This document shows positions 33,130 through 43,182 of a stretch of DNA of 44,906 nt, piece after piece. Under the pieces are notes generated by a model that was not told the DNA's origin, did not search any database, and saw only the letters and a program-made list of their open reading frames with translations. Origin of the DNA: Penium margaritaceum (Eukaryota; Streptophyta; Zygnematophyceae; Desmidiales; Peniaceae); NCBI GenBank assembly GCA_023375785.1, contig SZWC01004757.1, positions 92,662 through 137,567 of the forward strand. The letters are read 5' to 3'. Position 1 is the stretch's first letter, and every line of letters begins with the position of its first letter. The position numbers and the translations under genes were made by a program.

Positions 33130-34480
33130 GGGGAAACCAATGCAATGCCTACCTAGTTAGGTAGGGCAACAACATTGCACGAGTTCTCAACGCATCTCCG
33201 TCATTCACATGATCGCTGACGTTGCGATGATAATGGTGAACAGAGAAAGCGCACCATGCTACAAGCAGCAATCCGCGGCGAGTACTCCAATGATGGCGGA
33301 ACAATAGCAAGAGAATAATGACGCTCTCCAGGCAAGCGTTGCGGCGGCGATAACCTTCGCAGTGAATGGTGTAGCACCTAAATGGCCGATTCGGTGACGG
33401 ACCCCTCGGGCTCGGCAAACCTTTGCCCCTGATGCAACCTATTGGATCGACACCTCGCATGATGGGAGGCACCGAACGACAAGCACAGATCAATAGAAAC
33501 CTATACCACAAATTGTTGGGACTCAAGAGCATCAACAACCACAGTTTATAACAGCTCAATGCAGAAATGGGGGAGCTTCAAATTTCTCGTGTGCATGATG
33601 CACTGCTCACCGAGAGTAATTTGTAACTCTTGAGTGAACCCCAAAGTCAACTGGCACTCCCTTAGCCGTCCAATCCCGCGAAATCCAAAGGACCGACGGC
33701 CATGATGTGTCTGACGAGTTTGGAGGCATACTTGACCACAATTGGAGTCAGCAATGACAAAAATAAAATTGACCTCGCGGACTCGCTTTTGTGTGGTATG
33801 ACTTTGAGTTGGTGGTCCAATCTAAAGGCCATCCAACGACAGTAGGAGACTAGCAGAGCTGTATCAACGGGTCTCGCTAAGACTCTCACATCATCGACCA
33901 CAAGCATACTACCTCTTGAGCAGATCAATCCGGCAAGAAACGACTCTCTTATGCCACTCAAAACTTGGATTGACACCACGCGCACTGCACTTGCTCGCTT
34001 TGGGAAGGTGAACGAGATGTCTTACGCATGGTATAGACTCTAACGTCTGCGTCAGGAGCCTTGCATGACAGAACACACTTAGGGTTTTTGCAAAATCATT
34101 AGCGATAGTGACGTCACCCCTGAAGAACTGTGTTTCTACTACAATAATGTCCTAAACCAAGATATTGGGCTAGTGATTGCCATCTTTTGCATCCAACACG
34201 ACCTTCCGTAAATGACTGTACATTCGACCGCATTGGTAGCGCCGACTAAAATACTGAGATAAAGTAATCCAATGGTTGGCAACCCCAAAGCCACAATCCT
34301 TATTGTGGTAGAGGAAAGCTGCAGTCGTCAAAAACGTCACCTCCAATGGAAATTGGAGTCGTCAATCAACGCAATCAATGGCTTTTCTGGACAGTAAAAC
34401 CTGGTCACATTTTGCACGACTGCAAAAAGTGACAACAGCAGCGAAAAGGGGAGGAAAACCGTAGAAAAATAGTCAGAAGT
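33130..34480 (+). pseudogene. Chromovirus gag remnant
   Basis: Fragments in changing frames include DALQASVAAAITFAVNGVA (about 33318-33375) and WIDTTRTALARFGKVNEMSY with AWYRL (about 33968-34040), a capsid-like segment. At about 34390-34435 CFWTVKPGHILHDC has the spacing of a retroviral zinc knuckle, CX2-x-X4HX4C, but the second Cys is replaced by Thr. Many stops are present. The minus-strand open frame at 33149-33559 is only the complement of this region. Confidence 0.65.
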
Positions 34481-34580
34481 TGGGAAACGGCAAAGGGTAG
34501 GAGTAGACGGCGAGGCTCTTGTCCGATCGAAAGAATCTGCATCGACCGATCACCCATCTGAGTGGCTCACATCATCGTAG

Positions 34581-35880
34581 ATGAGGGTCCCTGGGATCGC
34601 AAAGTTTGACGAGGAGTACGAGGACGACCAATCGGCGATACTGTTACGAGTGGAAACGAGGGATTGTAAAAACCATAGAATGGTGAAGAAACTGCTAGAT
34701 GGGGGAGCTTCTCATAGTTTCGTCAGTAACGACATACGTGGTTCGAAAGCTGGACTTGCAGACCAAACTGGGACTTCTCAAAGAATGAACCGTCGTCGGA
34801 CGACTACGGATATGTTGAATTCGCAAACCCCTCGAGGATGTGTACGAAATAATGGTCTGGAGGACTTGCCCAATGAGTGACCACAAAATCATCCTTGGGT
34901 GAGATTCCTATACCGACACAATCTTCAGGTCGACTGGAGCAACGGAACACTCTATGTTAGCATCAATGACAAAACGTGACACCTGTCTCTGGATGAGCAA
35001 CTCATGATGTCGCGATGGTTGCGGAAAGCAGTAGAGGTGAATAAGAAGAGGAAGTTGTGACAGCCACAAAATACCAGCCGATATCTTTGGACATGGCCAA
35101 GCGATGCCTGAAACATGTAGCTCAAGCATGGCTAATCCACATGGAAGTAAGGGAAGGGGAAGAACTTGCAACTGCCGAAGCAACGTGGATGACCTCAACA
35201 CCCGAGAAGTTTGCACCAATACCTAAACAGTTTGCAGAGCTCATGGAGGAGTTTGAAGGGGTTTTTCCCAATGAACAATCCCGGGAGTTGTCATCACAAT
35301 GCAACAAAAAAAATCAAATAGATTTGAAGCCGGACATCAGACCAACAATGCATAAGACTTATCGGATGAGCGATTACGATCTGCCAAAATTTTTGGCAAA
35401 ATCGATCTACGTAGCGGCTATCATCAGAATCACCTATTTGATAAGGACGTTGAGAAGAAAGAGTTCCACACCAGATACGGACACTTCAAGTTCACAACCA
35501 TGTTGTTTGGACTGAACCCCCCCTACAACATCCACGATGGTGATGAACACCATTTCTTGCAGATATCTCGATGACATCCTGATGACGACTTCGTCGTCGT
35601 GTATCTTGATGACATCCTGATGTAGAGCCGCATACTCGAGGAGCACAATGGGTATGTGCAAAACATTTTCGGGGTTTTACAAAGAGAGACGTTATTTGGA
35701 AAAATCTTGAAGTGCGACTTCGGTTGCCGTTCCATCGCGTTTTTGGGCCACATCATTGGCAGCAGACGGATCACCATGGATAAGGTGGAGGCGGACGTTG
35801 ATTGGACTACACCCACAAATTTTTTAAACATCCAGGTATTTTTGGGCTTCTTCAACTACTATCATTGATATGTAAAGGAT
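34581..35880 (+). pseudogene. Chromovirus protease and reverse transcriptase (broken)
   Basis: The protease-like motif KLLDGGASHSFVSND lies at about 34689-34735, where the family has D-S-G and this copy has D-G-G. RT begins near 35235 (LMEEFEGVFPNEQS) and continues with TMHKTYRMSDYDLPKFL. After a frame change it reads KIDLRSGYHQNHLFDKDVEK and FTTMLFGLN. The catalytic box VVYLDDILM is at 35599-35622 and is followed at once by a TAG (35623). The frame then carries ILKCDFGCRSIAFLGHIIGS and FLGFFNYYH to a TGA at about 35866. Both catalytic Asp residues are still present. Confidence 0.88.
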
Positions 35881-35889
35881 TACGCAGGA

Positions 35890-37388
35890 GTCCAACTTTG
35901 ACTACGATATCAAGTACTGGCCTGGAAAAACAAATCCGGTGGACGCTTTAAGTCGATGACCAGATATAATGGTTGAGATTAGTGCGTTGATCATTGAACG
36001 AGACCCGCACCTCACTCGGCTGTTGGGTACGAAAAAAACAAGTTTTGGTTCGATAACCTGTACTTGGGATGGCGATTCACTCGCCAGGTCATCATCCCAC
36101 TGAACGAAAATTTGCGACGCATGCTTTTCGGGGAATGCCATGACACCGGTCCAGGTGGAAGCTTTGGGGATGACAAGATGCTCAAGAAGATGGCAAACTA
36201 CTACAGATGGGACAAGATGCTGACCGACGTGGCTGCAATTTACAAATCGTGTGACACCTATCAGATAAAAAAATCTCGTAGTACACGAGCACTTGGTCTA
36301 CTTCAACCCCTACATGTTGTGATGGAACCGTGGGCTGATGTAAGCATGGACTTTGTGACGGGACTGTCCGCTACTCTCGAGGGGTATGACGCCGTCCTCG
36401 TCGTGGTGGACAGATTTTCTAGAATGATGCACTCCATCCCGAAAATGACCACTGTCACCGCGGAAGGGACAGGACGGCTGTTTCTGAATTATATCGTACG
36501 GTCGCACAGAGTGCCACATACCATCATCAGCGACAGAGATGGCCGCTCGACCAACCATTTTTACGAGAATTAATGACACGCTACAACAGTTTGAGGATGC
36601 GTTGCATCCTCAAACCGACGGAAAAACGGAGCGAACCAACAAAATGCTAAAAACAACTTCCCTAAACTTTACGTGAGCCACGCAACATTGATAAGGTAGC
36701 AAAACTACCGACCGCCAAACTCCGCCACTTCCACCATAATGGGTAAAATTCCTTTTGAGGTGGTGTGCGACAAGCTTCCCGCCCCACCGGCAAGTTTGCA
36801 AAGTTAGAGTAATATTCCCCATGCTGACATTCACGGCATAGACTTCACAAACATATGAGATGAAACACGGAAAACCCTCACAAAGGCACAAGCAATTATG
36901 AAGCGAGTAGCCGACCAACATCACACCGATGACGTGTTGAGCGCTGGTGATTGCGTCCTCCTCAGCTTGGTGAATATCAAACTTAAAGGACAGGACTTCA
37001 CAAAGCTCAAACCCGGCCAGTTGGGACCATGTGAAATCAAGCGAATGCAAATCACAGTGGTTGCTTGACTTTGGCTCCCCGATAGCATGGCGATCCACCC
37101 CATCTTCCACATCAACGTGCTCAAGCACTTCACCCCTGGAATAACTTTCTCGGCCAATACGTCGTACCTTCACCCCCTATACAAGTGGATGGGGATACGG
37201 AGTACATGACTGAAGAGATTCTTGGACATCGACACATTAAAAAAACGACCGAGTATCTGGTCAAGTGGCACGGCTACGACGCCGCGCTCAACAACTAGGA
37301 GCCCTACAACAACCTCCGGGACGTTGATCATCTTATTGACGACTACTTTAACCGGCCTACGTCTACTAGCGCGTCGGGACGCCATGGT
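35890..37388 (+). pseudogene. Chromovirus integrase with chromodomain (RNase H mostly deleted)
   Basis: Directly after the RT a short RNase H tail (YDIKYWPGKTNPVDALSR, about 35903-35957) appears, so most of RNase H is lost. Integrase follows: ECHDTGPGGSFG and SCDTYQ (zinc finger with one His and one Cys replaced), MDFVTGL (about 36347), VDRFSRMMHSIPK and IISDRDG, ending at a TAA at 36571. Later fragments reach the C-terminal chromodomain EYMTEEILGHRHIKKTTEYL, VKWHGYD, EPYNNL (about 37197-37315). The Trp codon normally before EPYNNL is a TAG at 37296-37298. Chromodomains of this kind target integration to marked chromatin (family knowledge). Confidence 0.9.
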
Positions 37389-37390
37389 TA

Positions 37391-37403
37391 AAAGGGGGGG
37401 GAG
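37391..37403 (+). other. Polypurine tract of the chromovirus
   Basis: AAAAGGGGGGGAG-type purine run directly before the 3' LTR start TGTTACG at 37404. Confidence 0.85.
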
Positions 37404-37713
37404 TGTTACGCCCCTAACATGCACGATTCCCTAAAACCCGCAAGTGGGCATTTCTTTTCTTACACTCATGGCCCACCACACGGTAACTCCAAGGTTTTTC
37501 CGTCGTTCGGCCGAGGACAACTTAGCCAACTGGCCTCGCCTCCGGTACCCCGTTCAAGAAGTTTCCGACAACTTTGACCACTTTCAGAATGGTCGACATA
37601 AGTGCCACGAACCATATTGATGTTTTGACATCGCTTGGTCGACCTCTTGACGATGCTCAAATTTTATCAAGAAGTGTGGATGTATTCTCGAAGCCTCACG
37701 ACTTCTCAGTGGA
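37404..37713 (+). repeat. 3' LTR of the chromovirus, truncated
   Basis: It begins TGTTACGCCCCTAACATG and follows the 5' LTR to GACTTCTCA at about 37713. There the sequence changes to LINE coding sequence. The remaining about 240 bp of LTR are not found after the LINE. Confidence 0.87.
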
Positions 37714-40130
37714 GGGTGACATTCACCACCCTCATCCACAAGAGAGGGGACAAAGATCAAATCTCACATTACGGACAAATATCTCTTCTCACTATATAAC
37801 ACAAGATCATGGCAAAACTACTTGCAAATCGGCTCAACAAGACACTACCCTACATCATCCACCAAGAACAAACAGGTTTTTTCAAAGGACAAAACATCCA
37901 ACACACCCTCTCCCAACTCCACGGCGTCGAACACTGGACCATTTAGAATNCATCCACAAGAGAGGGGACAAAGATCAAATCTCACATTACGGACAAATAT
38001 CTCTTCTCACTATATAACACAAGATCATGGCAAAACTACTTGCAAATCGGCTCAACAAGACACTACCCTACATCATCCACCAAGAACAAACAGGTTTTTT
38101 CAAAGGACAAAACATCCAACACACCCTCTCCCAACTCCACGGCGTCGAACACTGGACCATTTAGAATGAAGAGCAACTACACTTTATTACGGCAGTATTT
38201 GAAAAAGCACACGATACCTTAAGTAGGCCTTATTTGATGCACGCTATGCTACACCTTGGTATTCTGCAATAGTTTACGAAGTGGGTCCAACTCTTACATA
38301 AAAACACTAACACACAATTGCTCATCAACGGCAAGTCCTCGCCCCCCATCACCCTCCACTCCAGAGTCTGCCAAGGCTGTCCCCTGACACCCCTACTCTC
38401 TATCAATGCCATGGAACCTTTCTATGCATACCTCAAATGGCATCTACAAGGCTTCCCCTCCTTGTCCTTTGACTTTAAATGGCATAATCCTACTCATTTT
38501 CTCAACCCGATAACTCAATCACACCCGACAGCTTTTCACATCACTGACCACACAGGTCTCAGAGTAAGCACCACCAAAAAATTCTTGTACTACTCCTCAA
38601 CCTTGCCCCCCACGCAAGACCACCTCAACTCTCTAACCAATGCTCTCACACAATTCATGTCTTCCCATCAAGTCCCTGAAGACCCCCAAAGATTTGTCCA
38701 TCACTACGCGTAGAAAACTATCATCTGCCCACGCACGGAACAAGGACTAACGATCAGAAGGCCCCCTCTCCTCCTCCAAGCGCAAAGTGCAAAATGGATC
38801 TATGAGTACCTGAAGTCACCATGAGAAAAATGGAAACAAAAAATCTTAGATACACAACACCTGCCCAAAAAGGGCATTGCTTCCTCTCTCTCACAAAAAT
38901 ACTCAACATACAAAACCTCCAATTAAGCTCAAGACGGAGACAATACCTCTCTTGCTTCTTTGACACCAACCCACAACCCTCCCCACAAATCTCACACTAC
39001 AAGACATCTCCCTGAATCAAGTAGCCTATGATAGACACCTCCTCCATCCAAACTTGCAACCATTTGGCATTCCCCTCAAGAATGCTTCCTCCTCACCTAT
39101 GAGATACAGGTGAGACACCTCTTCAACCCTCAACACCCCCAGACACTCGGAAAAGCACCATCCCTGAGAAAAAATGAGTGCTCGATGAATTTCGAAAACA
39201 CCTTCCTCTATCCTGGACCTCCATAATGACGAATCCACCTCTCCTCACAGATATCTACAAACATACCCCCTACGTCAGCCTCCCCTCTCTCAAAGGACAC
39301 CCTATTACCATCGTTTACAAATTACAACAGAGAGGTCCCGAATTATGGGATTACCCTCTCCAAGTCTGCCTAGTCACTGGCCGGCTATGCCGTCACCCAT
39401 GGGCTTAACCCCGACCTTTCTTCGGGCTAGACTGTACACCAATACATGTCAAAAAGATAAATTTTCTAGGCCCACCATACCAATCAGCAATCCCTAGCTA
39501 CAGAATAAAGAATGGAAACCCATCCCTCCAATATCTCTATAAAATCCTCCTCCAACATGAAAACCCCTCAGCAACATACAAACAAAATGGGAGGAAAAGT
39601 ATCCCAACACCCATTTCCAATGCCGATACATCCACGATAGCCTTGTCAACACCCCCCCCCATCTACAACCACAAGATGTCATGCTCTGAATCATCCACAA
39701 TTCCATTCAAGTCAACCACCGATACTGCTTTCTCCCCCCATCCTCGTCCTCACTCTGCTCGTGCTATAACAACCCAGAAACCATTGAGCATTGCTTTGTA
39801 CAATACCGCGACATCCAACCACTCATCAAACGCCTCCGCATGATTTTCATCGCCTTCTTTCCCAAGACTGCAACCACATTGCCGAACATCCTCCTGTGAC
39901 CCACCAATGTCACAAACAGGCGAACAGTCTGGGAAATCTCACGAGCCACCATATTCCACCATCTATGGCAAGAAAGATGGGCCAAACCAACACATAACCC
40001 CATCCCGATTATTCTGGCAACTATTCCCCACCTCCTCCAAGAACGCCTCACCCACGCATCACTCAGATTACCACAACTCCCCGCTGGAAGAAAAAGTAAG
40101 AAGATCCGTCCATTCATGTGTTGTGCAAAC
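37714..40130 (+). mobile_element. LINE (non-LTR retrotransposon), 5'-truncated and decayed
   Basis: Sequence starts inside the RT: TLIHKRGDKDQISHYGQISL, then a stop, then MAKLLANRLNKTLPYIIHQE and QTGFFKGQNIQHTL. After the single-N duplication comes KAHDTL, then LINGKSSPPITLHSRVCQGC followed by PLTPLL (about 38320-38400). Where the RT catalytic box Y-x-D-D should lie, about 38586-38600, the reading is YYSST, so both Asp are lost. Downstream frames lead to a cysteine-containing C-terminal segment (ETIEHCF, about 39778) and TVWEISRATIFHHLWQERWA (about 39922-39980). The coding remnant stops near 40130. The 3' UTR may extend to about 40300. It abuts the truncated chromovirus LTR. Confidence 0.88.
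37733..38167 (+). other. Direct duplication across a single N in the LINE
   Basis: 37733-37949 and 37951-38167 are 217-bp copies around one N at 37950. It has the same form as the three single-N junctions in the Copia element. Confidence 0.85.
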
Positions 40131-40666
40131 GAGGGAAGGAAATCTATGATAGTAAAAATCACATAGAAATTCAACAGCTGGTGGAAGCATCCGGGACTAA
40201 TCTGTTGGGGAGGGGGGGCAGGTCCAATCCCCGGTTTTTTTTTGGTGTCTTGGAGACCCTTTTGCTCCCATCGGTTATGACCGTGGGACAAAAAAATAAC
40301 AAGATTTGGTTGTTCCACGCAAAACATGCACAGGGTTGCATAGTCATTGAGGAAAAGAATATACATTTTTATCTCATGGGACAGCCTGATCAACATTATT
40401 TATTATTGAACACACAAGGAAGGAATTTCATGATTTTGGCCAAGTACAGAGGTATAGTGGCATTTCCTAGCAATGTTGGCCAATCATATAGGTTTTCCAT
40501 GTAGAACATGTGGGCTTTATATTCGAAATTTCATTTGTTACATTACAAGTGTAAATATCTCCCATGTTTAATATTTTAAAAAATTGTTTTTGCATGGAAT
40601 GACCATAATCATGTATGGATGTCCTTTGTATTTGCGGTCGGGATCAGTTCTTTTGCTAGTCTAGCA

Positions 40667-40711
40667 CGGTTGGGTCCAATCCCCACCAACCTTAGCGATT
40701 GGACCCAACCG
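40667..40711. repeat. Perfect 15-bp stem hairpin
   Basis: CGGTTGGGTCCAATC (40667-40681) pairs exactly with GATTGGACCCAACCG (40697-40711), loop 15 nt. The segment GGTCCAATCCCC also occurs at about 40213-40224, near the LINE end. Confidence 0.85.
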
Positions 40712-41020
40712 CAATGTCCGTGTTTTCCTGTTCAGTGTCGCTTGGCGGATTCCGTGATGTCCGGTCTGATGCGTAAAAAAAAGCTTCAGGATTTGCAGTC
40801 CGGCTATCCGATTATGACATCTGCCAGAATCTTCGCTTCGACATTGGTGGACCCGTCAGAAAATGACTAATCCACCAATCATAAATTCCTTTCATTATCT
40901 TTGGCCACGAACCGATCATAATATGTTACTATGTAATCCAAAAACACCATCATTGAAGTACCCCTTTGTCTTCTAGTCACGGTCGGTATAACTCATATAG
41001 CCTGGTCTCACCGGCCGCGG

Positions 41021-41044
41021 TGGTGGTTAAAATTTTAACCACCA
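41021..41044. repeat. Perfect 24-bp palindrome
   Basis: The half-site TGGTGGTTAAAA is followed immediately by its exact reverse complement, with no spacer. It lies about 330 bp upstream of the second PIF transposase, next to GGTGG/GCGGTGG-rich sequence. It could belong to that element's 5' end, but I could not find a matching right terminus. Confidence 0.85.
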
Positions 41045-41376
41045 AAAAACGGTGGTCGCCGGTGGCGAGCGCGGTGGGCGGGAAACCGTGCCACATGTAG
41101 GGCGTGTGCAAAAAGCAATAAATTTCCTACGCGGTTCTCGCTTTTTGCGGTAGCGGGAGTATTCGAATTCTACGCAGAACGTGGAACCACCGCATCCGGT
41201 GTGACGGGCGCTGGTTTGGGGATGTCGCTGGCATGTTTGTGTGGCCACTCTCCCACCACCAACTCTTTTCTGCTGCACTGCGCAAAATCTTCCTATTGCC
41301 GTAGTAGGCTACCCCTGCTGCAGAAAATGCCATGGATTTTTCCATGGGGCTCTGGGATGCGGCGTGTGTAGTTGTC

Positions 41377-42337
41377 ATGGACACGTCCAGACTCGAAATG
41401 GTGAATGCCTTTGTCCTCTTGGCTGTCATCCATCAGCTGTGGGAGGAATAACCCTACAGACAGAAACAATCTCCATGGGTGCATCCACGCGACACTTCCC
41501 ACATTCCCACGTAGCCAACCTCAAGGACAGAAAACAGTTTGAAGGCGAATGTCAGGATTTCCCCACCGCTATTCGACTTCATTCTGGAGGAGCTACGTCC
41601 TTTGCTGGAACGTCAAGACACAAACTTCCGCCTAGCAATCATCATTGAGGTTCACGTTGCGGTAGCTTTGTCTAGGCTAGCCTTGGGCCTCCTGTTCTCC
41701 GTCATTGCTAACTACTTCGAGCTTGGGAAATCCAATGTCGCAAACATACTCCATGAGTTATCGCATTCCGCCACCTGTTCAAGAAGGTGTACGTCCGCTT
41801 GCCCGACCGTGACCAACTACTCCGGTTGGAGGCTTCGTTTGCGATATTAAGGGGAATTCTTGTGTGTGTGGGCACTGTCGATGGCTCATACATACCGATT
41901 ATGGCACCGCAGGAGTACAAGGAGTCTACTGTTGCAAGGGATTCTATGCCGTGCTTCTTCAAGCCGTGGTTGGCACTCGCTGCTTCATCTACGACTATCA
42001 TGTTGGATGGGCTGCTTCGATGCATGACTGGCGGTTGTTTACAAAGACGCCACTGTATGAGCGAATCATGGCCGGTGAGTTATGCGGTTTCAAACTACTT
42101 GGCAACGCTACATATCCTTGCAGACCCTACTTGCTCCCCCCATACAAATTTACAAGCCCAAGTTTCTAACCGTGGCAAGAGGACTTCAATGCCAAGCATT
42201 CGGCATCCCGCATGGTGGTGGAGAGAGCGTTCGGCCAACTGAAATGCAGGTGGCGAATCCTTATGAAGAGGGTTGATCACCTTCTATGCCATGTCCCCAC
42301 TGTGGTCACTTATTGCATCATATTGCACAACATGTGA
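41377..42337 (+). pseudogene. PIF/Harbinger transposase (DDE_Tnp_4), element 2
   Basis: ATG 41377 opens MDTSRLEMVNAFVLLAVIHQ, with an early TAA at about 41452 and a TAG at about 41513. It continues PWVHPRDTS, ISPPLFDFILEELRPLLERQ, DTNFRLAIIIEVHVAVALSR. After a frame change near 41785 it reads VYVRLPDRDQLLRLEASFA and VGTVDGSYIPIMAPQEYKE (first Asp, about 41878). In a third frame it has GFYAVLLQAVVGTRCFIYDY, GWAASMHDWRLF (second Asp) and LGNATYPCRPYLLPPY. In the next frame SRMVVERAFGQLKCRWRILM (catalytic Glu, about 42205-42265) leads to LHNM and TGA 42335-42337. All three catalytic acids are still visible, but at least two stops and about three frame changes inactivate it. Confidence 0.9.
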
Positions 42338-43182
42338 CACATTTGACATGGCATGGTTCCATGACGCTTACAACACTGCAGTGTTGTAAGCGTGAGTGAG
42401 CACGCGATAACTTCTGAAGAGGTTGTAGCATGGGCGGCCTCACTCCAAGACATAGTTGTGCTTAATGTACCTAGAAATGCTACTCCTATTCATAGGGTGG
42501 AGAGTAATGAGATGCGAGACAACAACGTGTGTCAGTATAGGCGGGCTTTGCGAGAGCATGGCATCGTCGTCATGGCCATGTGACAGGACCACCTCCAAAG
42601 GAGAGTTATTGTGCATGGCTGAGATTGTACTTACCCTTCCTAGTTTATTCAATGACATATTTTGTCTCAAGCATTTGCAAAGTTTACCTCATGGCCTGTG
42701 CCATTGACATAACATTTCAACATGTGTCAACAGTAGACCACTATCTCACTCTTCACCCACTTTGGGTTCAATGAAATACACCATACTACATCTACACAAC
42801 TGCAGAATGCAATTATGTACATGTCATAGCATGTTTTAACAATCACATTGAGAGAAAATTTCAGATTGCACACAATATAGCGTGTGAAGAAACAAATGTT
42901 ATAGGACAAAGGTTCCTCGCACAAACAATGCAATATGAAGAAATAACTACGAGCACATACTTAGGGCTCAGCAACGAACGTCTCCGACACTTTTCACATC
43001 GTCATCTTAGTATAGTATGTGGCACCCACACAACATACGAAAGTTCCTCATGCACACGAAGCAACATGATTGAAACAAGCATGTCGTGCAATCCACATGC
43101 CCACCACACCATCCCCCACCATATCTTGTTATCCAACAGCATCGTACTCCTTTTCCTCCAACGTCTCCTCTGCCAACATGTT
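42338..43182. other. Intergenic part of PIF element 2; nothing recognised
   Basis: AT-rich sequence between the converging transposase and accessory frames. No repeat or coding sequence that I can support. Confidence 0.5.

Larger units (their letters stand above)
32552..37713 (+). mobile_element. Ty3/Gypsy chromovirus, 3' LTR truncated
   Basis: The 5' LTR (32552-33101), a Met-type PBS, decayed gag, protease, RT, integrase with C-terminal chromodomain, a polypurine tract and the first about 310 bp of a 3' LTR are present in order. PR-RT-INT order plus a chromodomain identifies a chromovirus. Most of RNase H is missing. The 3' LTR ends where LINE sequence begins, so no TSD can be tested. The copy is defective in every coding domain. 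Confidence 0.93.
40131..41376. other. No recognisable gene; two strong palindromes
   Basis: The region contains probable LINE 3' UTR to about 40300, then AT-rich sequence. It holds the hairpin at 40667-40711 and the palindrome at 41021-41044, listed separately. An open frame at 40619-40870 spans the hairpin and is not recognised. Confidence 0.5.

Noticed and set aside
33149..33559. A 136-codon minus-strand frame
   Set aside because: It overlaps the chromovirus gag remnant, which reads on the plus strand, and has no recognisable domain.
39764..40396. A 210-codon minus-strand frame
   Set aside because: It is antisense to the LINE C-terminal region, whose plus-strand reading shows recognisable LINE motifs.
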